The notes below the pieces were generated by a model. It saw only the letters and a list, made by a program, of their open reading frames with translations, ran no database searches and had not been told where the DNA came from. Source: CAYRHS01 sp964424125 (lineage in GTDB: Bacteria > Actinomycetota > Acidimicrobiia > IMCC26256 > JAOSJL01). From it: 49,479 bases of DNA. Position 1 is the first letter of the stretch. Each line of letters opens with the position of its first letter. Positions 8,007-16,305 of the stretch are shown piece after piece. The stretch spans positions 1 to 49,479 of the forward strand of contig CAYRHS010000002.1 of the NCBI GenBank assembly GCA_964424125.1, written 5' to 3'. A program made the translations under genes and the position numbers.

Positions 8007-8467
8007 TGGCAGCCCGTCTCGACGAGCTCGACCGCCGACTCATCGCGGCGCTCCAGGAGGACGGTCGCACGAGCAATCGGGAGATCGCGCGTCATCTCGA
8101 CGTGTCGGAGGGAACGATCCGTGCCCGGCTGCGCCGTCTGGACCGCGACGACGTGATCCGGATCCAGGCCGTGAGCGACGTGCGCGCTGCCGACCTGAGC
8201 GTCGTGGCCTACGTCGGGTTCGAGGTCGAGCCGGGTCACAACCAGGGTGTGATGGAGGCGTTGCTGCAATGGGACGAGATCATGTTCGCCGCCACGGCGA
8301 TCGGCCGCTTCTCGATCATCACGCTCGCGAGCTTCGCCGACCGCGAAGCGCTCCTGACGTTCCTCCTGGAGGACGTGAGCGCGATTCCGGGTGTGATCGC
8401 GACCAACACCTCCGAGCTCGTGACCATCGTCAAGCACGACTACCGCTGGGTCCGCATCCACGACTGA
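8006..8467 (+). CDS. Lrp/AsnC-family transcriptional regulator (second of pair)
   Basis: 153 aa. The HTH is at about 6-47 (LDELDRRLIAALQEDGRTSN, REIARHLDVSEGTIRARLRRL) and is clearly homologous to the preceding gene. The RAM domain follows (LSVVAYVGFEVEPG, IGRFSIITLA). Starts at the ATG overlapping the previous stop by one base. The two proteins differ enough to suggest an obligate heteromeric pair or separate effectors instead of a recent duplication. The next gene starts 40 bp later in the same direction. Confidence 0.92.
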   Translation: MAARLDELDRRLIAALQEDGRTSNREIARHLDVSEGTIRARLRRLDRDDVIRIQAVSDVRAADLSVVAYVGFEVEPGHNQGVMEALLQWDEIMFAATAIGRFSIITLASFADREALLTFLLEDVSAIPGVIATNTSELVTIVKHDYRWVRIHD

Positions 8468-8507
8468 CGCCTCGGACCGATCTCGCGATCGCGGGGGGAG
8501 GACTGCT

Positions 8508-9488
8508 GTGTCGCTGACCGACGACGACGAGTTCCCTCACACCCTGCCGGGCGCAGTCCCCGACGGCTGGCAGGAGAACTACTTCGTGCTCGGTTGGGAC
8601 GATGACCGACGCGCCGGGTTCTACCTCCACATCGAGCGGCTCGCGGCGGAGGAGACGGTCGAGGTAAAGGCGGCGGTGCTCACCCCGAACACGATCGCTT
8701 CCTTCGCACACGTCCACGACCTCGCTCCCCGGCTCTCCGTGCCCGGGCTCACGATCGACGTCCCCGAGCCCTTCCGACGCTGGCGGGTCGGTCTCCACGG
8801 CGTCGGCGCTCGAGGACGGGCCCCGGGGGGATTCGTGGCCGTCGACGACGAGGGCGACACGCCCATCGGCCTCGACCTGACCCTGGCGAGTGGCCTCCCC
8901 CCTGTGGACTGGCGGGCGGCACTGGCCGGCCTGCCCGTACCCGGGACCGAGAAGGACCACTACGAGGTCCCGGGCACCTGGTCCGGTGAGCTCGCCGCGG
9001 GGGAGGACCGGATCGAGGCGTCAGGGCTGTTCCTGCGCGACCACACGTGGGGGGTGCGCGACTACTCGACCTTCCCGAGTGCGTGGTGGGTGCCGACCTG
9101 CTTCGAGGACGGGAGCCTCTACGTGACCGGCGTCTCCGTGCAGTACGAGGGCCGCTGGCGCGGCGTCGGCATCGTGGCCGACGACACCGGCACACGGATC
9201 GCGCCCGGTTTCGAGCTGGAGGCGGCGGGCCACCTCGCGCCCGAGGGCTACCACGCCACCGTCGTCGAGATGCAGCCCGATGGCGGGGATCGGATCCGCA
9301 TGGAGAGCACGACGCGCGTGCACGTCCCGGTCCACTTCCCCCGGTTCGCGCACGCGCGGTTCTGCAACGAGGCGTTCTCCCGGGTGCAGTGGAACGGGCG
9401 CGAGGGCTTCGGGATCCGCGAGCTGAGCGGCGACCTGGTGCACGAGCACGTGGAGGCGCTCTCCCGTCTCCGAGAGGACCGACGATGA
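8508..9488 (+). CDS. RDHSWG-motif protein (DUF7064/7065-like, hydroxyneurosporene-synthase/AttH-type fold)
   Basis: 326 aa, all-beta and soluble. The GTG at 8508 has a strong GGGGGGAGGA ribosome site. The key motif is RDHTWGVRD at 177-185, in the place of the RDHSWG motif of the DUF7064/7065 group, which I associate with the two-barrel lipocalin-like hydroxyneurosporene-synthase/AttH superfamily. The N-terminal 165 residues are more diverged than in the two paralogues in this window. The reaction is unknown; a hydrophobic or terpenoid/steroid-like ligand is inference. The stop overlaps the next start (ATGA). Confidence 0.7.
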   Translation: MSLTDDDEFPHTLPGAVPDGWQENYFVLGWDDDRRAGFYLHIERLAAEETVEVKAAVLTPNTIASFAHVHDLAPRLSVPGLTIDVPEPFRRWRVGLHGVGARGRAPGGFVAVDDEGDTPIGLDLTLASGLPPVDWRAALAGLPVPGTEKDHYEVPGTWSGELAAGEDRIEASGLFLRDHTWGVRDYSTFPSAWWVPTCFEDGSLYVTGVSVQYEGRWRGVGIVADDTGTRIAPGFELEAAGHLAPEGYHATVVEMQPDGGDRIRMESTTRVHVPVHFPRFAHARFCNEAFSRVQWNGREGFGIRELSGDLVHEHVEALSRLREDRR

Positions 9489-10441
9489 CGATGAGCGACG
9501 AGCACCCTCATCCCTGGACGACCGATCCGACCTGGCAGGAGAGCGTGGCCGCGTGGTTCCACGACGCCGAGCGGGGCATCGGCGGCTGGCTGCGTTGGGG
9601 CGTGCACCCGGCACTCGGTTTCGGCCGGTTCAACGTCTTCGTCTTCGCCGACGACGGCCTCCGGTTCAGGCGTGTCGACGAGCGGGTGCCGATCGAGGTC
9701 GGGGTCGAGCCACCGGCGGAGCTGCGCGTCGCGCGGTGCATCGCCGACGTCGACGCGAACGGCCGGCCGCGGCTGCGTTGGGACGAGCCCGAGTGTGCGG
9801 GCAGCCTCGCCTTCGAGGGCTTCTACCCGCCGCAGGGATGGGGGTCGTCACAGGCCGCGAGCGAGATCGACGCCGCGGTCAACGCGGGCCACCTCGAGTG
9901 CTCCGGGCTCCTCCGCGGCGCCCTGCGCCTCGATGATCGCGAGCTTCAGATCGAGGCGCTGGCGCACCGTGACCGTTCGTGGGGCCCCCGGCACCTCGAG
10001 GCGGTCCACACGCACCGGATGATGAGCGGGACGACCGGCCCCGAGCTGTCGTTCGCGGCCACGCAGCTCCAACTCGTCGATGGCACGGTCCACGCCGCCG
10101 GGTTCCTGGCTCGCGACGGCGTGGTGGAGGAGCTCGCCGACGCCGAGATCCTCGCCACGCTGCACCTCGACGGTGTGAGCGTGGCGTCGGGACGCTGCCG
10201 AGCGGTTCTCGACGACGGACGCGAGGTCGTCATCGACGCCGAGACGATCGACGGCCAGCTCACACCGTTCGACGACTACCTCACGACGGACCACGTGGCC
10301 CGTGCGCGCTCGGACGACCTGGTCGGCTTCTGCGACGTCGAGATCACGAACAACCCGCGGGCAGGAAGCGCGATGCCTCGGTTCGTGCAGTACGCCGCGG
10401 ACGGGGACGGGCTGAGCCGCCGGCCCCCGCCGCCGCGATGA
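9485..10441 (+). CDS. RDHSWG-motif protein (DUF7064/7065-like), paralogue
   Basis: 318 aa. Begins at an ATG inside the previous stop (ATGA), so the pair is translationally coupled and may form a heterodimer. The N-terminal half has WQESVAAWFHDAERGIGGWL and FEGFYPPQGW; the second half begins with HRDRSWGPRH at 161-170, with Arg instead of His in the motif. The C-terminus ends with a VEITNNPRAG element. The same elements (WQESIVALW, FHDFYPPTDW, HRDHSWGVRH, MSNNPRRG) recur in the protein at 17919, so the two are close paralogues. Function unknown. Confidence 0.72.
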   Translation: MTMSDEHPHPWTTDPTWQESVAAWFHDAERGIGGWLRWGVHPALGFGRFNVFVFADDGLRFRRVDERVPIEVGVEPPAELRVARCIADVDANGRPRLRWDEPECAGSLAFEGFYPPQGWGSSQAASEIDAAVNAGHLECSGLLRGALRLDDRELQIEALAHRDRSWGPRHLEAVHTHRMMSGTTGPELSFAATQLQLVDGTVHAAGFLARDGVVEELADAEILATLHLDGVSVASGRCRAVLDDGREVVIDAETIDGQLTPFDDYLTTDHVARARSDDLVGFCDVEITNNPRAGSAMPRFVQYAADGDGLSRRPPPPR

Positions 10442-10448
10442 CGCGAGC

Positions 10449-11648
10449 TCAGCGGCCGCGGAAGGCGAGGGGGAACGATCGCACCGCGGCGACGAAGATG
10501 TTGGGCTCGTCGTCGGGTTCCTCGAGGGCACGCAGCTCGGTGAGCCTCGAGGTCAGCTCCTCGAAGACGATCCGCAACTCGAGACGGGCGAGCGACGCGC
10601 CCAGACAGAAGTGGGTGCCGTTGCCGAACGCGACGTGGGGGTTCGGGTCGCGAGCCACGTCGAAGCGATCCGGGTCGTCGAAGACGCGTTCGTCGCGATT
10701 GGCCGACGGGTAGAGCAGCGCGACACGGTCGCCGCCGTGCACGGGCTGACCGCCGATCTCCGTGTCACGGGTCGTGGTGCGGAACATGTTGTGCAGCGGC
10801 GTCACCCAGCGGATCATCTCCTCGACCGCGCCGGGCATCAGGTCGGGATCGGCGGCGAGTCGCTCCCACTGATCGGGGTGGTCGCAGAAGGTGCGCAGCG
10901 CCCGAGCGATGACGGTGCGCGTCGTCTCCGCACCGCCCGAGATGACGAGCCCGGTCTCGTACATCACGGTCATGAAGTCGAGGTGCTCGCCGTCGATCTC
11001 GGCGTTCGCCCACGCCGAGAGCAGGTCGTCGGCCGGGCATCCCTGACGTTCCGGGAGCGCAGCGCGAAGCAGCGGGATGTACTCCTCGCAGGCGTCCATC
11101 ATGCCCGCGAGCGCAGCCGGGTCGCGGAACATGAGGTCGTAGCGCATCAGCCGTTCCGACCAGCTCCGGATGTCAAGCCAACGGGACTCGGGCAGGCCGA
11201 GGAGCCGCGCCGTGAGGCGGGCAGGGACCGGGGCGGCGAGGTCGCCCACGACCTCCATCCTCCCGGCGTCGGCGACGGCGTCGATCAGCCCCGTCACCAC
11301 CGCACGGATGAACGATTCGTGCTCCGCGACCGCTCGCGGCGTGAATCGACCCGAGACGATGCGCCGCTGCTGGAGGTGTCGGGGGTCGTCCTGGGAGATC
11401 ATCGTGGTCTCGGCCTCGTCGCGCACGGACCGGTAGCCGAGCCGGTTGACGAAGACGTCCGGTCGGCGTTCGACGTCGAGGACGTCGCGGTGCCGCGAGA
11501 TCCCCCACAGCGCGTTGCGCTCGTCCCAGTACACGGGCTCGTGCTCGCGCATCCAGCGGTAGGCCGCGTGGGGATCCGCGACGTAGAAGTCCGGGTCGAG
11601 CAGGTCGAACACCGGGCGGGCGCCGGCGTCGCGCAGTCGGGTGCTCAT
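10449..11648 (-). CDS. Cytochrome P450
   Basis: 399 aa, bacterial class I length. I-helix oxygen-activation motif GGAETT (238-243), ExxR at E277-R280 (EEMIR) and heme loop FGNGTHFCLG (341-350) with the thiolate Cys348. The ATG at 11648 overlaps the stop of the upstream amidohydrolase by 4 bp (ATGA), so the two form an operon. It needs a ferredoxin and reductase, neither of which is in the window. The substrate is unknown. Its acid-alcohol pair is Glu-Thr within GAETT, a form common in actinobacterial P450s acting on steroids or fatty acids. Confidence 0.95.
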   Translation of the reverse strand: MSTRLRDAGARPVFDLLDPDFYVADPHAAYRWMREHEPVYWDERNALWGISRHRDVLDVERRPDVFVNRLGYRSVRDEAETTMISQDDPRHLQQRRIVSGRFTPRAVAEHESFIRAVVTGLIDAVADAGRMEVVGDLAAPVPARLTARLLGLPESRWLDIRSWSERLMRYDLMFRDPAALAGMMDACEEYIPLLRAALPERQGCPADDLLSAWANAEIDGEHLDFMTVMYETGLVISGGAETTRTVIARALRTFCDHPDQWERLAADPDLMPGAVEEMIRWVTPLHNMFRTTTRDTEIGGQPVHGGDRVALLYPSANRDERVFDDPDRFDVARDPNPHVAFGNGTHFCLGASLARLELRIVFEELTSRLTELRALEEPDDEPNIFVAAVRSFPLAFRGR

Positions 11649-13333
11649 CCCCCGAAGCGCAGCAGGCGTCCCGGCGTCGCGCCCGTGAACTCGTCGTGCT
11701 CGACGGTCACCTCGCCGTTGACAAGCACGTACTCGTAGCCCTCGGCTCGCTGGATCCGCCGCCACTCACCGGCCGGGAGGTCGTGCGCGACCTCTTCGGG
11801 CAGGCAGTGGAGCCGCTCGTAGTCGTACACGACGATGTCGGCGGGGGCGCCGCGCACCAGCGTGCCCCGGTTCTCGAACCCGGCGCAGCGCGCGGGGAGG
11901 GCCGAGAGCCGCCAATGGATGTCCTCGAGCGAGAGCAGCTCACGGGCGCGGACGAACTCCTCGATCGCCTCGGTCGTGTACCGAGCGGTGGTGATGAACT
12001 TCAGGTGCGCGCCACCGTCGGACGTGCCGAGGATGAGGTAGGGGTCTTCCACGAGTTCGTTCTGGAGCTCCTTGCTCGTGTTCGCCTGCGGGATCCAGAA
12101 CTTTGTCTTCAGGCTCTCGTCGACGATCATCTCGACGAGGAAGTCCACGACGTCCTTGCCCACCGACGCGGCCGAGTCCTCGATCCGCTGGTTCTCGTAC
12201 TGCTTGTAGGCCTCGGTCTGGGCGCCCACGAGCGTGAGCCGCTCGATCGGGAAGAGGAGCGGCGGGTGGTCCTTCAGACCCTGGCGCCGGGCGGGGTCCT
12301 TGAACTTCACCAGTCGTTCCTCGGGCGTGCCGAGGGTGGCGTCGCGCCACGTCGGTGACTCGTCCCACATGTTCCAGTTCTCGAAGGTGAACGTGAAACC
12401 GGCGTCGGTCGTCACGCCCTGGCCGTAGACGGGGAGGCCGCGTTCGCGGCAGCTGGCGAGCCACTCGAGCTGGCTACGGTGGACGAACGGCGCTCGCTCG
12501 TCGGTGGTCACCGCGTTGTAGATGACCGGCCGGCCCGAGATCTCGGCGACCTTCTCGACGTGCGCGGCGTCGGCGAAGGGATCACCCGTGTTGTAGGTGT
12601 ACTGGATGAACCCACGCTGGCGTCGCGCCAGGACATCGCAGAGCGCGAAGACGGTTTCGTCGCTCATCACGTCGGTGACGAACGACGTCCCGTCGTAGTC
12701 GCGCTGGGAGCTTCCCGGAGTGTCGGGTGGCGTGCGCTGCGCCGACCAACCACAACCGCCCGCTTGGAGCGCGATGTCGAAGAGCTCGGCGATCCGTTGG
12801 TTCTCCTCGGGCGTGGCGTGACGGGTCTTGGCCTCGTCGAAGCCGATGACGTAGCCGATCATCGGTCCGACGGGGACGTAGGGGAGCAGGTTGACTCCCT
12901 TGGGTGTGGCCTCGATCGCGTCGAGGAACTCGGGGAAGCTCTCCCACGTCCACGGCAACCACGCGTCCAGCACGTCGTAGGGGATCGCCTCGACCCGGGT
13001 CATCGTGCGCATGGAGCGTTCGCGCTGGTCGGGACCGATGGGCGCGAAGCCGAAGCCACAGTTGCCGATCACGACGGAGGTGACGCCGTGCCAACCCGAG
13101 AGCGTGCAGTACGGATCCCCGAAGATCTGCCCGTCGTAGTGGGTGTGGATGTCGATGAAGCCGGGCGCGACGACGAGGCCGTCGGCGTCGATCACGCGCT
13201 CGCCCGCGGCCGGGTCGATCCGGCCGATCTCGGCGATCACCCCGTCGCGGATCCCGATGTCGGCGCGGAAGCGGGGGAGCCGGGTCCCGTCGACGACCAT
13301 TCCCCCGCGGATCACCGTGTCGTATTCAGCCAT
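11645..13333 (-). CDS. N-acyl-D-amino-acid deacylase-like amidohydrolase
   Basis: 562 aa, somewhat longer than the roughly 480-500 aa D-aminoacylases. Small beta-sandwich pieces at both ends flank a TIM barrel. Metal-site motifs are GFIDIHTHYDG (59-68; HTH at 63-65), the conserved Cys region VIGNCGFG (88-95) and GTSDGGAH (436-443). The ATG at 13333 has an AGGAGTGGGGG ribosome site. The family hydrolyses N-acyl-D-amino acids or related cyclic amides and carbamates; members close to this form are often only annotated as amidohydrolase. Co-transcribed with the downstream P450, suggesting removal of an acyl/amide group before or after hydroxylation of the same substrate. Confidence 0.88.
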   Translation of the reverse strand: MAEYDTVIRGGMVVDGTRLPRFRADIGIRDGVIAEIGRIDPAAGERVIDADGLVVAPGFIDIHTHYDGQIFGDPYCTLSGWHGVTSVVIGNCGFGFAPIGPDQRERSMRTMTRVEAIPYDVLDAWLPWTWESFPEFLDAIEATPKGVNLLPYVPVGPMIGYVIGFDEAKTRHATPEENQRIAELFDIALQAGGCGWSAQRTPPDTPGSSQRDYDGTSFVTDVMSDETVFALCDVLARRQRGFIQYTYNTGDPFADAAHVEKVAEISGRPVIYNAVTTDERAPFVHRSQLEWLASCRERGLPVYGQGVTTDAGFTFTFENWNMWDESPTWRDATLGTPEERLVKFKDPARRQGLKDHPPLLFPIERLTLVGAQTEAYKQYENQRIEDSAASVGKDVVDFLVEMIVDESLKTKFWIPQANTSKELQNELVEDPYLILGTSDGGAHLKFITTARYTTEAIEEFVRARELLSLEDIHWRLSALPARCAGFENRGTLVRGAPADIVVYDYERLHCLPEEVAHDLPAGEWRRIQRAEGYEYVLVNGEVTVEHDEFTGATPGRLLRFGG

Positions 13334-13420
13334 GGTCCCCCACTCCTGCGCAGGATCAGTTCTCGTCCGGGCGTGATTCAGCATATGCGTAGCTGGTAGA
13401 GCACATCAATACGAGTTCGC

Positions 13421-13426
13421 TAGGAT
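13421..13426 (+). promoter_or_regulatory. -10-like element TAGGAT before the second P450
   Basis: TAGGAT lies 61 bp before the preferred ATG at 13488 and overlaps an alternative ATG at 13425, which argues against that upstream codon being the start. The 90-bp divergent gap also contains the palindrome GCATATGC at 13381-13388. Confidence 0.3.
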
Positions 13427-13487
13427 GGTCACGACGGAGCTGCGAGGACGTCAGCCCGTCACCACTGCCGCGCAGGGGGGAGCGGGA

Positions 13488-14897
13488 ATGCTCGAGACCG
13501 ACGACCGCGTCGGGGTGAGGGAAGCGGCGGAGCGGCACAGGGTGCGCGATACCTCGACGCTGCCCGATCCTCCGCTCGTGCCGGGACTCCCGGTCGTCGG
13601 CGTGCTCCCGCGCCTGGCGCGCGAGCCACTCGAGTTCATGGAGTCGCTCGACCGGATCGGGCCGCTCGTCCGGGCGCGGCTCGGGCCCATGACGCTGTAC
13701 TTCGTCAACCATCCCGACCTGGCCGGCGAGGTCCAGGTCGCGCGCGTCGACGAGTTCGTCAAAGCAGGACCGCACAAGGAGCGGCTTCGCCCCCTGCTGG
13801 GCGACAGCCTTCCCGTTGCCGACGGTGACCCGTGGCGTCGGCGACGGCGGCTGATGAACCCGATGTTCTCGCTCAAACGGCTCTCCGGGCTCTCGGGACT
13901 GATGACCGACACCATCGCGGCCCGTCTCGAGAGCTGGTCCGAGCTGGTCGAGAGCGACCGGTCACTCGACCTGTCACGCGAGCTGGCGACGCTGGCGATG
14001 CAGGTGCTCGCGACCTCGATGTTCAGCCGATCGCTCTCCGACGAGGAACGCGACCAGCTCGGTCAGGACTTCCGTTGCGTCACCGCGTACGTGAACCTCC
14101 GCATCTGGACCCCGGGACTCCCGGAGTGGGTCCCGATGCCCCGCGAACACAGCGGGGAGGCCGCGCTCGACCGCATCGAGCAGGTCATCCGTCGAGTCGT
14201 CGCCGACCGGCGCCGCGACCCCGGTGGCGACGATCTGCTCGCGCTGCTCCTCGAAGCGCGAGACGACGACGGGGCGCCGCTCTCCGACGTCGAGCTCCGC
14301 GACGAGTTGATGGCGCTGCTCTTCGGTGGTCACGAGACGACTGCCACCACCGTGACCTGGACGTTCGCCATGCTCGAGCAACACCCGGAGATCGAGGCGC
14401 GCGTGCGCCGGGAGATCGACGACGTGCTCGGCGACCGCACGCCGGGGATGGAGGACTGGCCGAAGCTCAAGTACACGAAGGCGGCCTGGGAGGAGGCCAT
14501 GCGGATGTTCCCGCCCGCGTTCACGAACGGGCGGACGGCGGCCCACGACTGCGAGCTCGGCGGCTACTTCGTCCCCGCAGGCGCGATGGTCATGCTCAAC
14601 GTCTACGGCACCCATCACCACCCGGACTTCTGGGAGCATCCCCACCGCTTCGAACCGGAGCGAATGCTCGGTGAGCGGGCGGCGGACCGGCACAAGTGGG
14701 CCCACTACCCGTTCGGGCTGGGGCCCCGGCATTGCATCGGCGCCAACATGGGCAACATGGAGGCGCTGTACCTCATCGCGATGATCATGCAGCGCTTCCG
14801 GCTCTCGCTGGAGCCCGGTGCGGACATCCGACCCATGGCCCGGATGAGCATCCAGCCCCGGCGCGGCCTGCCCATGCGGCTCCACCCTCGCGAGTGA
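13488..14897 (+). CDS. Cytochrome P450 (CYP102/CYP4-like loop pattern)
   Basis: 469 aa from the ATG at 13488, which has a strong GGGGGG-AG ribosome site; an in-frame ATG at 13425 lacks one. Substrate-channel Pro-rich start (LPDPPLVPGLPVVG), WRRRRRLMNPMF C-helix, I-helix GGHETT (280-285), ExxR at E336-R339, and heme loop FGLGPRHCIG (409-418) with Cys416. The longer length and GHETT motif resemble P450s of fatty-acid or eukaryote-like type more than the compact P450 at 10449. Divergent from the amidohydrolase/P450 operon; redox partners are not nearby. Confidence 0.93.
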   Translation: MLETDDRVGVREAAERHRVRDTSTLPDPPLVPGLPVVGVLPRLAREPLEFMESLDRIGPLVRARLGPMTLYFVNHPDLAGEVQVARVDEFVKAGPHKERLRPLLGDSLPVADGDPWRRRRRLMNPMFSLKRLSGLSGLMTDTIAARLESWSELVESDRSLDLSRELATLAMQVLATSMFSRSLSDEERDQLGQDFRCVTAYVNLRIWTPGLPEWVPMPREHSGEAALDRIEQVIRRVVADRRRDPGGDDLLALLLEARDDDGAPLSDVELRDELMALLFGGHETTATTVTWTFAMLEQHPEIEARVRREIDDVLGDRTPGMEDWPKLKYTKAAWEEAMRMFPPAFTNGRTAAHDCELGGYFVPAGAMVMLNVYGTHHHPDFWEHPHRFEPERMLGERAADRHKWAHYPFGLGPRHCIGANMGNMEALYLIAMIMQRFRLSLEPGADIRPMARMSIQPRRGLPMRLHPRE

Positions 14898-14945
14898 TGC
14901 CGTGGTTCGGAGCGGGGGAGGCATCGAGGATGCGCAGGATGCGCG

Positions 14946-14975
14946 TTGACAGCTACGAAGATCAGGAATTAGAGT
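14946..14975 (+). promoter_or_regulatory. Sigma-70-type promoter for the binding-protein operon
   Basis: A consensus TTGACA (14946-14951) and TAGAGT (14970-14975) are separated by 18 bp, about 90 bp before the GTG at 15064. This is the best-matching promoter in the window. A small dyad TTCGC-tatt-GCGAA (14985-14998) lies just after the expected start point and may be an operator or 5'-UTR hairpin. Confidence 0.6.
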
Positions 14976-15063
14976 CCGCGAACTTTCGCTATTGCGAAGC
15001 ACGCGCCGGCGCCGCGCCCAGCGGTAGGTTGCCAGTCGCGTCGGGGGGATCAGGGGGGACGGC

Positions 15064-16291
15064 GTGAGTAGACCTGGTTGGCTCAAGGTGCTCGGCGTGC
15101 TGGCCGTGGTCGCGCTGGTGGCGGGAGCGTGCAGTGACGATTCGGGGTCGAACTCCTCGACCGACGAGACGCCGCCTTCTTCGGGGCCCGAACCCACGGG
15201 GGAGCCGTTCCTCGTCGGGTTCGTCACCACCGAGGACGCGCCGGGCGTCGTGTCGATCCCCGAAGCTCGGGTCGGGGCCGAGTCCGCGGCCGACTACATC
15301 AACAACGAGCTCGGAGGGATCGACGGCCGACCCGTCGAGATCCGGGTCTGTGACGACCAGGGCGACCCGACCCGTTCGGCGCAGTGCACGCGGGACCTCC
15401 TCGGCGAGGGGGTCCAGGCCTTCTTCTCGCTCAGTCCCGTCTGGTCGGACAACGGGCTGCCGATCTCCGACGAGGCCGGGGTCCCGTACTTCGGCTTCCC
15501 CAACGGCGCGCCGGCGCTCGCCGACCCCACGAGCTTTCCGCTCCTCGGCGGCCCCGTGGCCGCGTTCCCCGGCCTCGGCCGGTACTTCGCCGAGACCGAG
15601 GGAGCCAAGACGGTCTCCGTGCTCCACGCCGACATCGCCGTGGCCGCGGCCGGAGCGCAGCTCCTCTCGGACACGCTGAAGGAGTACGGCGCGACCGACG
15701 TCCAGCTCGTCTCGGCCGCCCTCAGCGAGCCCGACTTCACACCCGCGGTCGTCGCTGCCAACCAGAGTGATCCCGACGCGATCTTCATCCTCTTCGACGC
15801 CGCGGGTTGCGTGAAGATCCTCCAGGCCGCCGACCAGCTCGGGGTGACGGCGGATCTCGTCATGGTCGACACCTGCCTCGACCAGGATCGGGTCTTCGAC
15901 CAGGTCGGGGACGTCGCCGACGGCACCTTCTACGACTCGCAGCTCGTCCCCTACAACCAGACCGACGACCCCGAGGTCCAGACCTTCGTCGACAAGATGA
16001 AGCAATACGGCGACGAGGATCCGAGCAACCTCGCCGCGGCCTCGTTCTCGGGGATCATGACGANNNNNNNNNNAGATCGGGATGCGGATCGGGGGCGACA
16101 AGCTCGACGCGCAGTCCATGGTCGATTTCATGCAGACGGTCGAGGATCTCGACATCTTCATGGGCCCGGTGTATTCGGCGGCCAACGCCCCCGACATCGC
16201 GCCCCAGGTCCGCAACACCGACATCCGCGTGGTGCAGCTCCAGGGGGACGAGATCGTGGAGCTCACGGACGACTGGATCTCGGGCTTCTGA
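15064..16291 (+). CDS. ABC-transporter substrate-binding lipoprotein (branched-chain amino acid/amide type), interrupted by scaffold gap
   Basis: The GTG at 15064 follows GGGGGGAC. Signal peptide with lipobox VAGAC (Cys23), an acidic Ser/Thr linker, then a type I periplasmic-binding fold: LVGFVTTEDAPGVVSIPEAR, ADYINNELGGIDGRPVEI, and Cys pairs in the second lobe (GCVKIL, DTCLDQ). Ten Ns at 16064-16073 interrupt it. The distal piece (FMGPVYSAANAPDIAPQV to ELTDDWISGF) is in a different frame relative to the Ns, so the true gap length is unknown. No permease or ATPase genes follow, so it either serves a remote transporter or acts as a sensor/carrier. The next gene begins 14 bp downstream. Confidence 0.85.
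16064..16073. other. Assembly gap (10 Ns)
   Basis: Ten Ns inside the substrate-binding protein gene. The two flanks encode parts of one protein but are not in frame with each other across exactly 10 bases, so the number of Ns is a placeholder. Confidence 1.
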
Positions 16292-16305
16292 GCGCCGGGT
16301 GCTGA

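Noticed and set aside
15064..16305. A single open frame reading through the Ns to 16305
   Set aside because: After the gap this frame gives an Arg/Gly-rich shadow sequence; the frame ending at 16291 gives proper binding-protein sequence (ELTDDWISGF).
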